Notes under the pieces: model-generated
The model's database searches: none
The model's input: the letters and a program-made list of their open reading frames with translations, nothing else
Told to the model about the DNA's origin: nothing
Part shown: positions 1 through 10,704 of the stretch, piece after piece
How the letters are laid out: each line of letters starts with the position of its first letter
Position numbering within the stretch: position 1 is the stretch's first letter
Source: Spinellus fusiger
Taxonomy: Eukaryota > Mucoromycota > Mucoromycetes > Mucorales > Phycomycetaceae
Reading direction: 5' to 3'
Length of the DNA: 64,000 nt
Assembly: GCA_025094145.1 (NCBI GenBank)
Contig: JALLLS010000084.1
Coordinates: 62,001 to 126,000, forward strand
Translations under genes and position numbers: made by a program

Positions 1-891
1 CTGCTCACATAGAGGGGACTGTACCCCACCACCTGGCGTGCCACCTGGCGTGCTGCCTTGGACAGAGCCTCCCTTGCTGTCTCTGTCAGGTTCTCCCCAC
101 GAGCATTGTGTGGCTGCAGTACAGCAATGCCTCCCATCTTGCCCGAGGTGGCATCTCCACCATGCACATAGGCCGAGGAGATGCCATCCACCACCACAGC
201 CGCACGACGCAGGCTGATGTTCTCGCCGAGTTTCCCAATGGTCTCTACGATGGTCTCCTGTACTGTTCTGACATCCTCGGTTGTGGGTTCGTTGGCGAGA
301 GGCATCAGTGGAGCCTGAAGAAGGGATTCTACCGAGACAGTCTCAATGGCCTTTCCGGTTGCTGCTGTATCATGCAGGAAAAGAGACGTGGCAGCAATAC
401 GGGATGCCAGGGTCTTGAAAACATCGTTGCGAGAGACAAAATCAGTCTCGCAGTTCAACTGATGGGACAAGGGTGAGTGACAAGTGTTGTTGTTTTGATA
501 AAGTTCATCGATGAGCCGAGAAAAAAGAAAGAAAGGAGGAGAGAGTGCTCTTTTCTTTTTTTTTCTTTCTTTCTTTCTTACTTACTTCAATGATGGTGCT
601 CTTGTTGTGGACAGTGGCTATTGTCACAAGTCCCTCGCTTGCAGTCCTTCCTGCTACCTTTTGAGCCTTCTTAGCTCCCGAGACCTGGGCATCTGTAGCA
701 AGCCACGCAAGGGCCTTTGTATAGTCATTGTCGTTCTTCACGAGGGCTTCTTTGGCTTTGGTCATGGAGACTTCTGTTTCCTGACGCAGTTTGGCTAGTA
801 GTTTGATGTTGGGTTTTATCTGTGTGGTATAGGCACGCACACCCAGGTGACTTGACACAAGGGAGGCACGTACACTGGTGAGCAGGTTCAT
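1..891 (-). CDS. TSF1: Mitochondrial elongation factor Ts, truncated by window start
   Basis: Guanine nucleotide exchange factor that regenerates EF-Tu in mitochondrial translation. Exon 1 is 891..586 (102 codons) and exon 2 is 458 to beyond base 1. The intron 585..459 has a GTAAGT donor and CAG acceptor in phase 0. The start at 891 gives a short hydrophobic, Arg/Ser-containing leader ending near ARAYTT-like residues, as expected for a mitochondrial presequence; an in-frame ATG at 945 would only add a low-complexity Ser/Phe run. The UBA-like N-terminal domain (KLRQETEVSMTKAKEAL) is followed by the EF-Ts core, and the exon junction rebuilds the signature E-LNCETDFVSRND that contacts EF-Tu. The C-terminal part lies outside the window. 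The intron is pyrimidine/purine skewed with GAAA runs. It is transcribed divergently from the eL30 gene. Confidence 0.93.
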
Positions 892-1684
892 GATGGAGAC
901 AGAAAGACAGAAGGAAAGAGAGAAGGAAAGAGAGAAGGAAGGCACTACATTCGGAGTTCAGGCAACGTGCCCTTTGTTTATATATTTTATATTTTTGTGT
1001 GTATGTGATTCTTATTGAGTTGCTGTGGGTGCTGGTCAAGGAGGACTGTGACTTGCTATTTGTGGAGAGACAGTGGACGTCACAATGCATAGAAACAAAA
1101 AAAAATACAGTGGAGGGTGTATGTGCTTTTGGGTGTAACTCTATCTATAAAGAGAAAGAGAGAAAGAGAGAGAGAAGAGGAGTCTTTTATAGTGCGTATG
1201 TTTTCTTTTTTCTTTTTTCTTCTTCTTCTGTTTTGCCTTGTCTACAGAAAGGTAACTACATTCTATGGAGAGTATCTGTGGCCCTAAGGACTGTCTCTCT
1301 CCTCCCCCTCCACTGTAGTGTGCTCTTTCATGGGATCCAAATCCTGTCTGTCCTTGTCCGTCCCAACAGATCCAACTTGGCTTGGGATTCAACACCACCC
1401 CTCATCTCCGACACAGAAGAGACTGTGACGACACCTCTTTCTCTCAAGAGGTGGCTTGCTTGAATGGAAAGACGTCACAGGCTGACCAGTAAAAAAAATT
1501 TGTATTTTGCTTGAAAGAAGAAAGGAGGGTAGGTAGCATTCTACCCTCCTCTTTCTTATATATTCCACTTGGTAAGTGAGTGTTGGTGTTGTATCCTAGG
1601 CCGAGGAATCCATAGAATATACATTTCTATCCATCTGTAAAAGAGTAACCAACCCACCAACTCACCTCTTCTCTTACAGTAGCA
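892..1684. promoter_or_regulatory. Divergent intergenic region with probable 5' UTR intron of eL30
   Basis: This 793-bp region lies between the EF-Ts start (minus) and the eL30 start (plus) and must carry both promoters. It is rich in GAAAG and CTTT tracts (about 899-940, 1150-1175, 1200-1230). A likely 5' UTR intron of eL30 runs 1572..1679, with donor GTAAGT at 1572 and a pyrimidine-rich acceptor ending CTCTTACAG at 1679, six bases before the ATG. No convincing coding region was seen here. Confidence 0.5.
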
Positions 1685-2256
1685 ATGGCCCCTATCAAGA
1701 AGACCAAGAAGAACACTGACACCATTGGTTCCCGTCTCCAGCTTGTCACCAAGTCTGGAAAGTACACTCTTGGCTACAAGTCTACTTTGAAGACTCTTCG
1801 TCAAGGCAAAGGTAATCTTAATTCCCAATGCCACATGCAGAGGAAGGGGGACAGGAGCCTACGATTTCTCTGTCTATTTGTGACTCTCTTTTTACCATAA
1901 AAGACACTTTTCCCTTTCTCTTATTTTTCATTATTATTGAATAATGAAAAATAAGGCTGAGATCGTCCCCCATGTGGCTAACCTGTGACTGTCTCTTAGC
2001 CAAGTTGGTCATCATTGCTGGCAACTGCCCTCCTCTCCGCAAGTCTGAGATTGAGTACTACGCCATGTTGTCCAAGACTGGTGTCCACCACTACAACGGC
2101 AGTAAGTAAAAGATAGAGTGGTGTTGTCAGTGATAGCATAGTAACCCTCTTATCATAGACAACATTGATCTCGGTACTGCTTGCGGTAAGCTGTTCCGTG
2201 CCAGTGTCCTCTCCATCACCGATGCTGGTGATTCCGACATCTTGAGCGCCCAGTAA
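1685..2256 (+). CDS. RPL30: 60S ribosomal protein eL30
   Basis: Component of the large cytosolic ribosomal subunit. Three exons are supported: 1685..1811, 2000..2101 and 2159..2256, joined in phases 1 and 1 by GT-AG introns of 188 and 57 nt. The product is 108 aa, the normal family length. Recognisable eL30 blocks include [49 protein letters not shown] and the junction [12 protein letters not shown], ending with [10 protein letters not shown] consensus AATAAA polyadenylation signal occurs at 2330..2335, about 75 bp after the stop. Codon use is biased to C/T-ending codons, as expected of a highly expressed gene and unlike the AT-rich surroundings. Confidence 0.97.
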
Positions 2257-2987
2257 ATGTGGGTCCAATGAAGGGGGTCCGTGATGTGTCTTTGTTTATT
2301 TCTCTTCAGCAGTCAATGCACATGACACTAATAAAGAAACAACAAAAAAGACATTCCCTATTTTTTTTCTTTTTTCTGATCCATCCATGTTGGTGGTCAT
2401 AAGATATAAACAAGTCTCTCTACCAAGACAAGAGAGTCAAGTAAGCAGTCCTTTGTGACTAGTGTTAGAGAACACGAGGGGTTCTTCAGTGGTTGGGTAG
2501 ACTCTAGACAGTCCATTGTAATTCCTCAGCTAGAAGGGATGGAATAGAGAGGACAGTCACTTCCACTGTCCCCTACAGCAACAAAAAAGAGAACCCTTGT
2601 GTCTGTTGTGCTGAATTTGTCATTCTATTTGCATTCATTGAAGAAAAAGAAAGAGATGGGCAGCCAATAGAATCAAAGAGAGAGAATAGATTGGCTTTGT
2701 TTGGGAGATGGAAATGTAGTCCTTTTGCCTTTTTTTTTATTTATTTTTTTTCTTGGCAAGTGGGGGTGTGTGTGTTGACTTGTGGGATCTGCAGCCAAAT
2801 CAAGAACGAGTCAAAATGCTTGTGCTCTATTTACAGGCCATTTCATCTTTCTCTTCCATCATGATGAGAGTGCCCTTTGTGTATTCTTCTTTGGGTGTGT
2901 AGTGCATTCTGTACCACAGAGGATGGAGAGAATAGAAGACAGGACAGGGACTGGGTGAGGGTGACTTGTTTATTCTCTTATAACATC

Positions 2988-3030
<43 letters not shown>

Positions 3031-3820
3031 GGAGGGGTTTCATTTCCAAAATCTCCTGGTGTGTAGACCAATAACAGAAAAAGGCAATTGGCATCTGTCC
3101 TTGGGGTGCTGTATTCAATTGAATTTGTGATTGATTTGGAGTTGTATCCAGGGCGTGTGGATGGATGAGTGCTACACAGTCAACACTAAAGAAGACACTA
3201 AAGAAGAGTCTGTCTGTGATTGGAGGGCTTCTTTCTTTCTATCTTCTCTACACACCAGAGACACTATTGGCTATTTGTGCTGAGGATGTCCTTTGATAAA
3301 AGGTGTTTTCTTTTCTTCCTCAGGGTCTGTTGTTCATGACCAAGTTCTGATGATGTGTACCCTCCACCCCCACACCACATTGAAGGAAAATAAAAGATAG
3401 AAAGAGTTCTATTGATACCTTTATTGCTGTGTGCTGTGTGCTGTGTGTACTTGTCTATTGGAATTGATTTCTTATGTCATACCCTTGCCGAATCAAGCCA
3501 TAGAACAAAAGAATTCATTCGATGTCTCTCTCTCTCTTTCTCTTTCCCTTCTTCCTCTCCCCAAAAAAGAAAAAAAAAAAAGACGACTTGCTTTGTACCA
3601 GCTTGGAAATAGACACTCCTCCTTTTCTTTCCTCTTTCTTCTTCTTCCTTCCTTCTCTTCTTCCTCCTTCTTCTTCCTCCTTCTTCTTCCTTCTCTCTTT
3701 CTATGCTTCTTCTAAGACACAACACCATCACTACTCAAGACCTATTTGTTGTAGAGCGAGTAGGTCACACCACACCACAACCAACACCTGTTCATTATGT
3801 GTTGTTTTGGCTATTAGAAA
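2257..3820. other. Intergenic region, eL30 to phosphodiesterase
   Basis: No gene is supported. It holds the eL30 3' end with its AATAAA signal, a (TG)n tract at 2990-3027, and a long CTT/CTTCC pyrimidine tract at 3519-3715 that probably forms the phosphodiesterase upstream region. A CTATTAG three bases before the ATG at 3821 could be the acceptor of a 5' UTR intron. Confidence 0.5.
2990..3027. repeat. (TG)n dinucleotide microsatellite
   Basis: An uninterrupted GT/TG run of about 38 bp, directly visible. Confidence 0.95.
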
Positions 3821-5903
3821 ATGTTCAAGGTGGCTGATGTCACCCAGCCCTTGGACGATCTAGTCAACCTAGTCCTGCTGGACATGCCACGTTCAGAGAT
3901 CTATGGCTATATCCTGGGCCTGTTCGAAAGACTAGACCTCTGTAAAGCAATAGGCACCACTCCCTCTAAATTCCTTGACTTTCTCATTGACGTCGACAAG
4001 GGCTACCTGCCCAATGCCTACCACTCGTTCTACCATGCGGCAGATGTCACAGTCATGCTGTATGCTATGCTATGTACATTTGAGGCCAAACAGTATCTCA
4101 CTCCTGTAGATATGGCATCCCTCCTGGTCGCTGCTCTCTGCCACGATATTGGACATGTAAGTCAGTGCAGCAGACACCTTGCCTGTCTAAGGCATCTCCT
4201 TTTTCTTCTCTTTCTCTTCTTCTTCTCTCCCTCTTTAGCCAGGGAAGAACAACACCTTCCAAGTCAATCTGCAGACTGACCTTGCCAAACGCTTCAAGAA
4301 CACCTCTGTGCTTGAATGCTACTCATGTGCCATTACCATGGATCTACTGACAAAGCACTCACTGCTGCAGCACATTGAGGTGGCGAGTGCAGCCTCAGGG
4401 TGGGTGGTGACAGAGACAGAGGCACGGATCTCCATTGTAAAGATGATTCTGGCAACCGACATGATCTTTCACTACGAGCTACAGGAAAATCTAGCAGGAC
4501 TCCTTGCCATCATCTCAGACAAGGAGTTTCCTCAAGAGAGCAAGGAATGTTGTGGTTCGCATGACGGTGAGGAGACACTGTCTTGTGCAGATCCCCGCAC
4601 AGATCCCCGCACAGATCCCCGCACAGATGCATCGCGTGTAAAGGACTTGTTCCTCAGTCGAGACTTCACCAACCCCCTCTTGCATTTTGAACGTAGGCTG
4701 TATTTCCATGCCATTGAAGAGGATGATGAAGTGTCTGGCTGTGACGCTCTGCTTTCTCATCATCAGACATCCTCTGTGGATACAGCCCTAATAGCACCCA
4801 ATGCAACGCCACCCATGCCACCCACCACCGCACATAAATCCATCAGTACACCTCTCCAATCAGCCACCAGCCATTTGCATTCCAAACCAAGGGCCCACGA
4901 CACACTCAGTGCAGGGAATGCAGTCAAGGCCACCCATAGCCACTCAAAATATAGCAGCAGCAGCCATAGCAACAACAGCAGCCATAGCAACAGTAGCCAT
5001 AGCAACAGACTCATAGCCAGCTCTCCCTCCTCCATCAGTGCGTGTTTCTCCTCTCCCCCACCCAAAAGCACACCCAAAAGCACACCCAAAAGCACACATA
5101 CGCCCACCCACACACCGACCCACACACCGACCCACACACCACCACCACCACCCACAGCCCCCTTTCTAAGTCCACTCGAACGAGAAGTCCTTTGCCAAGT
5201 CATGCTCCATGCTGCTGACATTAGTAATGCATCAAGGCCATGGCCCATCTGCGGCGCATGGTCCAATCTCGTGTGTGAGGAATTCTTTGAGCAGGGAGAT
5301 GCTGAAAAGGCCTTTGGTCTGCCCATTTCCCCCAACATGGACCGCCACAAAACAACCCAGGCCTCCATCAGCCTGAAGTTTGGAGATTTCATTGTCAACC
5401 CCTACCTTGAGATGTTCACTGCTGCCTTTCCCAAATCAGAGGTGTTTCTCAACATGCTCAATGAGAACCGGGTGCAATGGGCTCAATTGCAGGCACAGGA
5501 GGAGACATCCACTGTGTCGGACAAGCGAGAGAACAAGGAGGGCGACCGCCATCCTCAGTGGGTGTCCGATCCTTCCATGCTCAACTCTGTCGGGCGTCGT
5601 GTTTCTACTTCAGCAGGTATGATTGTGATTCCCTCTCGGAAGGACATGGAGGAACGCACGGTTGGATTTGGCAAGGCACGGCGCACCTACTGGGGCGTAA
5701 GGAGTGCTAGTCACAGTGAAATACCACGGTTGGGGAGTCCTTTGCTTGGGAACGAGGATAAAAAGAGGCGTAAGAGTGAGGAGCCTGCTTTTTACTTGAG
5801 AAAACTCCAATTCAATGCGTCACGGCGAGGGAGTCCGGGAGAAGTACCGGAGCGTATGTCGAAACGGCACCCTTCCATACAAAGTTACATGTCAACAACA
5901 TAA
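3821..5903 (+). CDS. Class I 3',5'-cyclic nucleotide phosphodiesterase with large insert
   Basis: Hydrolyses cAMP and/or cGMP to the 5'-monophosphate, ending cyclic-nucleotide signalling. Exons are 3821..4156 and 4239..5903, with an 82-nt GT-AG intron in phase 0; the product is 666 aa. The PDEase I HD domain is complete: NAYHSFYHAADV (residues 65-76), the metal-binding LCHDIGHPG spanning the exon junction (H108, D109), LHAADISN with D439, then EEFFEQGDAE and the substrate-pocket region around QASISLKFGDFIVNPY. Between about residues 215 and 415 lies an insert absent from canonical enzymes. It contains four DPRT-type 12-nt repeats, a Ser/His/Asn-rich stretch and TPTH/PKST repeats. The C-terminal tail is basic and Ser/Arg rich and could be a phosphoregulatory region. 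Substrate preference cannot be told from sequence. Confidence 0.93.
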
Positions 5904-5908
5904 AGCAT

Positions 5909-6180
5909 CTATTATTATTATTATTAGTGTTGATATTATTATTAGTGTTGATATTGTTATTATTAGTGTTGATATTATTATTATTAGTGTTGATATTATT
6001 ATTAGTGTTGATATTATTATTAGTGTTGATATTATTATTAATGTTGATATTATTATTATTAGTGTTGATATTATTATTAATGTTGATATTATTATTATTA
6101 GTGTTGATATTGTTATTATTAGTGTTGATATCGTTATTATTAGTGTTGATATTGTTATTAGTATAAGTGTTAGTGTTGTT
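5909..6180. repeat. Minisatellite of 15-18 bp units just after the phosphodiesterase stop
   Basis: About 270 bp of tandem ATTATTATTAGTGTTGAT-like units with small length variation (one versus two extra ATT) begin six bases after the stop codon. Several frames stay open through it and would encode Ile/Ser/Val/Asp or Leu-rich repeats, but this is a property of the repeat and not evidence of a gene. It would lie in the 3' UTR if transcribed. Confidence 0.9.
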
Positions 6181-6891
6181 ATTTAGAGGGAAAGAGAAAG
6201 GGAAAAAGGGAAAAAAGGAAAAAGATAGTCTTTATATCACGTGTAAAGCAATCCGCCTAAACATCCCTTGACTCATAAGAAAGAGAAAGAGAAAAGAAGG
6301 TATTTATGATTGGATCAATAGCTGGAGTGTTTTATGGATGGCTTTTTCTTCTATGGTCCATGTAATTTATATCTCCCACCTTATAAACTAGACCGTGTTT
6401 GTTCTCTTGTAGAGTTTGTTTTCTATTCTGCACGCACACACACCAGAGGGTCAACAGAAAAAGAAAAGAAAGAAAAAGAAAAGGGCAGTGGATGTTATGG
6501 ATGTTATTCTCATGGTTGGGAATGATAGATGATGATAGGGAGATGGACACCAAGGAAATGGACAGGGTGGTATTCTTCTCACAGTGAGAAATGTATCTAC
6601 TTTATTCTCTCTCTTTCTCTTTTTGGAAATTGTATCTATGGCTTAGTGAACACCACCTCCTGCACATTCATTTTATTATTATATCTTATAGATTAAAATT
6701 ATCAAGGAAATGCATTAATTACTTTAATTTTATTAATGGTGTGCCTAGAGAGCTATTGCCTGTAATACATTTGTCTCTTTTACACTAACTATCTTTTATC
6801 ATAATGACTATGGGGGGTGTCCTATACTATAGACTCACTACAGATAGGCATTGACTTTTTTTTTTCTTTTTCTTTTCTGTTTATTAGGTGT

Positions 6892-6936
6892 AGATTATCA
6901 TAACATAGCTTATCATAACATAGCTTATCATAACAT
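6892..6936. repeat. Three 15-bp tandem units
   Basis: Three copies of AGCTTATCATAACAT; the first has one change. Confidence 0.9.
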
Positions 6937-7533
6937 AATCTCTCTTGTTCCCTCATCTTCCTATGAAGATTTCTCCCTCTCTCCCTCTGCTGTCTACAGA
7001 AGCCACCACTTGTTTCTGCTCTCATTGAAGCCTCTTATGGCCTGTCTTGTTTCTATTTCTGACCCCTTTCACTTATTTGTCATGACTGCTCATGTCCTAT
7101 TCCCTATATAAACCACCTATGATCTTGTGAGGAGTCAGTGCTTGAAGAGGCAGTGGCTTTATGGGTGCATTGATATGCCAATGCATCAGCAAGTAAGAGT
7201 GTCTGTCAAAACACACCCCATTCTTCCACTCTTTCAATGGTAGTCTCCGTTATCTCTTTCTCCTATGAGTCAAGGGTGTCTTTAGAAATAGAAATACACA
7301 TCCACTCAAAGAATACACAAGTATAGTAGTCCATTAGTGAGTATAGTCTTTTTAGGCACATCTAATTTCTAATCAGTATAACAAGTCTATAAGATTTAAG
7401 ATTTTCGATGGCGGTATTAATTCATTAGAATGCGTGGTATTGAATCAAGTGGTCCAGGACTCTTATGATGGGTGCTATAAAAATACTTTATTGAGAATGG
7501 CCTGTCTGTTATGTCCATCTCTTATGTACTATT

Positions 7534-7607
7534 CTACCTATACCCTACCTATACTCTACCTATACTCTACCTATACTCTACCTATACTCTACCTATACTC
7601 CACCTAT
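7534..7607. repeat. 12-bp tandem repeat
   Basis: About six copies of CTACCTATACTC with rare substitutions. Confidence 0.9.
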
Positions 7608-9156
7608 CTCCCTCTTCCTTAAAAAAGAATTAAGTAACAATGACTAGAGTCCGAGCCTGACATTGAACATTAGAGTGCTACAGCAGAGAGTATAAATAAG
7701 CATACTTATATTGATATAATGCTATTTCTCCAATGCATTAGCACTTTCTAATCTTGGCATCTTAATTTACAAATGGAGTGTTTTTATAGGGAAATATAGG
7801 CATAGGCAGTATGCAGGTATAGTCTGATCAAGGCAAGCAGACTGCCATGGATCGAGAAACATTTCCCTTGAGACAGTCTCAGGTCATTGGAGGACACTGG
7901 GCAATTAACTCAGAACACACTTGGGTGTAACACTGGCTTTTCTTTTTTTTCCCTTTTCACCGTAATGATCACAGTGCACAGGTGTAAATGTCTAATAATA
8001 TCACATTCATAGCTTAGAATGAGAAATTCAGGTGACGAACCCGTCAAAGGCAAGAGACAAAGGACCCCGGTAGAACAAGGCTAGTACTGCATTGATATGT
8101 AGTGGTATGGCTTATCACACACTGTCCCTGTAGTCCTACACACCCGCCAATCAGTTAGAACACGACAAGAGACTGTTAGACGTGTTCTTATCCTAGGAAG
8201 GTGCTGGAGGAGAGATGCCAATGCCATTGGACCAAGCGGCATGGCAGGTGGATTCCATGGTCTATTCACATGCAAAGACATGTAAGACTCTAGCGACGTG
8301 TTACTGGTCCAACACTCCTTCTTTGACTCATTGTTCTCTTAATAAATGTGTGCATAAATATCCATTGAATTGAGTGCACAAATGTCTAATCAATGCACTT
8401 GTATATCATTCATTACTATTCATCAAATGTGTTACTGTGATTGAGAAAGGGTGTTCTATTGCAAGGTGCCTCTCTGTCTCTACCGCCTGAGTTTCCACCG
8501 CCCGAGTTTCTACTACTTGACAAGGAGATGGAGATAAAGATAGGCATCAACACAAGCCATACGCATAGACACAAACACAAACATAGACACAGCGGAAATA
8601 TACTATCCTTATTTGCTATGACTTTTCTGCCCTCAAGACAGAGAGGGTGTCTGAGAGGAATAGGGTCTTTGTAATTTGATATCATTGAACACAAGATTGC
8701 CTAAATAGAGGCGACCTCACGGACTGAAGATCGGTAATCCTTTTCCAAAGAGCTCTTTATCATAAGACATGTATAAACAAAAAACAAAAAACAAAAAAGC
8801 AAAAAAGCAAAAAAGCAAAGACCTGGCCTACACAATAGCAGTAAAACAGGCCATGGAAGAAGACAATGTGTTCTGTAATGTAGGCAGTGGAGAATTCAAT
8901 AGAAAACCACAAGTAGCTTTGGCAGAGAAACAGATGGATAATCACTACGAATCCCATGTCGCTCATACATACCACATATTTTTAGCTAGCAGACATCTAT
9001 AAATGCCAAGGCACCTTTCTTTTTATTTTTCTATTTTTCTATTTTTCTATTTTTCCCTTTTTTCTCTCTCTCTTTTTTCTCTCTCTCTTTTCTTGTTACT
9101 TTACTTTTTCTTGTTTTTATATATATTTTACTATTTTCCCTTGTTCTATTACTGAA

Positions 9157-10704
9157 ATGCTGTCGTTATTATTCTGGAGCATAGTGTATGCTTACATGGG
9201 ACTGACAATGATACGACCTAGCCAGAGTTCACAGATATCTACCTACTATCTTCGAGCATTGTATTATCACTATTCCACAGTCGTATTATCAACACAAACA
9301 ATCGCCCTGCAGCTATGGTGCTGTGTTGAAAATTTCCTACTTTTATCGCCCCGCTTCTGCTTCCTCGTTCTATTTCTTTTCACTAAGGCACTTGTAGAGG
9401 ATTTTAGCCGTCGTCCCCTTGGTCTGGAGCAGAAAGTCCAACACCGCCTTACAGTTAAGAAAGAAGAGCCTACAGTCCACGCTACTGCTACTGCTACTGC
9501 TACAGCCCACACTGCCTGTGCCACCAGCACTACCCGTACTACCCTTGCCACCCGTGCCACTCACCTTCCGACACTACCAGATCAGCCTGCATACGACCAA
9601 AACAAGACGATTGATGCATTTCATCCAACAACATCTCACAGAAATGAACTCCATTTAGCACATCAAAAGAATGTCTTGGAAATACAACCCACTGTCCTGA
9701 CAAAGGATAGCCAGTCTCCAACTGTCCCATTAGAGTCACCCTTGGAAAAAGAAGCACTGGACTCCAACATCCTATCCCTCCACTCACATAGCATCATCGA
9801 TAGCTACAGCCCAATGGACCTGTCTTCATCTGATGATACAGCCGACTCTATCACCACCCATGAAGACTTCTTTGATACTACAGTCTCCCACTCTGAGAAT
9901 GAAATAAGCGTCGCTATCAAGTCATCCGAGGAATTTATTGCCACCAGTGCACTGCCTACAATTGTCTCGGAGGTCCCAGCAACAAGGGTATTGCCTAAGC
10001 CTGTAAAGCCACTCGACCTCCAGCTGCCAGCCATACCACAAGACTACATGCCACCCACACCCCACTCACACACTGAAAATGACACTTTCTTCAGTTCAAG
10101 AAAGTCAATTCGTTCTTTCCATAGTGGTAAAAGTGGACGTTCCATCAAAAACTCCATCAAGTCGACCATGCAAAAGGCCACTCGCAACTTCACACCTGCT
10201 TCTTCTTTGAGTGAGTCCAGCAAACGCAGTTCACTTGGCTTCAACACTTCAAAATTCACCAAAAAAGAAAAAAGACCAAGAGCCTATTCTTATACCTCTT
10301 TTGCCAATGCTCATTTCCCCAACAATAATGTGCATGTAGAGCCACTCCCCCTCCCAGTCGCACTCCCAGTCACCTCCATCCATGCAGTCACCTCTGCTTC
10401 TTCTTCAAGTAAATCCACCCAACGCAACTCTTTTGGGCACACCTTCTCAAAGCTCCTCAAGAAAGAGGGTTCCAATAGAGCAAAGGTGCCCCCCTTTGCC
10501 GATCTCGTTCTACCTCCACCTGTCCCTCAGACATCAGTGGACTATTTCTCACCACAGCCAAAGACAGAGATGCCCAGTCCTTTAAAAACATACACTCCAG
10601 AGTCATTCAAGGCAGATGCTCCAGAGTCACTCAAGGCAGACACTACAGGATCCACAAAGAAAAAGTTTGGGAGTAGACTTAAGAAGCTCTTTACAAAAAA
10701 GTAA
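9157..10704 (+). CDS. Hypothetical Ser/Thr/Lys-rich protein with three basic C-terminal repeats
   Basis: I do not recognise this family. A single open frame of 515 codons runs from an ATG after a long pyrimidine tract. The first about 85 residues contain three hydrophobic stretches (around 1-18, 40-55 and 60-76) that could be membrane segments. If these are chance, the true start may lie further in. Residues about 110-135 are Ala/Thr repeats. The middle is acidic and Ser/Pro rich, consistent with disorder. The C-terminus holds three related basic modules: SSLGFNTSKFTKKEKR (near 359), NSFGHTFSKLLKKEGSN (near 423) and KKKFGSRLKKLFTKK at the very end (near 501). Coding character is supported by length and by composition distinct from flanks. 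Function unknown. Confidence 0.65.
   Translation: MLSLLFWSIVYAYMGLTMIRPSQSSQISTYYLRALYYHYSTVVLSTQTIALQLWCCVENFLLLSPRFCFLVLFLFTKALVEDFSRRPLGLEQKVQHRLTVKKEEPTVHATATATATAHTACATSTTRTTLATRATHLPTLPDQPAYDQNKTIDAFHPTTSHRNELHLAHQKNVLEIQPTVLTKDSQSPTVPLESPLEKEALDSNILSLHSHSIIDSYSPMDLSSSDDTADSITTHEDFFDTTVSHSENEISVAIKSSEEFIATSALPTIVSEVPATRVLPKPVKPLDLQLPAIPQDYMPPTPHSHTENDTFFSSRKSIRSFHSGKSGRSIKNSIKSTMQKATRNFTPASSLSESSKRSSLGFNTSKFTKKEKRPRAYSYTSFANAHFPNNNVHVEPLPLPVALPVTSIHAVTSASSSSKSTQRNSFGHTFSKLLKKEGSNRAKVPPFADLVLPPPVPQTSVDYFSPQPKTEMPSPLKTYTPESFKADAPESLKADTTGSTKKKFGSRLKKLFTKK

Larger units (their letters stand above)
6187..9156. other. Intergenic region without a supported gene
   Basis: Nearly 3 kb of AT-rich DNA. 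It contains tandem repeats at 6892-6936 and 7534-7607, an A-rich AAAAAAGC repeat near 8776-8818, and a pyrimidine tract CTATTTTT/CTCTCTC at about 9014-9120 just before the next gene. Short open frames (for example 8081-8281 minus and 8769-9002 plus) have no recognisable domain or splice support. Confidence 0.5.

Noticed and set aside
4763..5398. A 211-codon minus-strand frame rich in Val/Trp/Gly repeats
   Set aside because: Antisense to the low-complexity insert of the phosphodiesterase; the apparent repeats mirror the TPTH/PKST DNA repeats.
5815..6186. A possible repeat protein in the minisatellite
   Set aside because: All frames of this array are open because the unit lacks stops; there is no start context and no non-repeat domain.
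7534..7607. Tandem repeat considered as a CRISPR-like array
   Set aside because: Units are contiguous 12-mers with no unique spacers, and the genome is eukaryotic.
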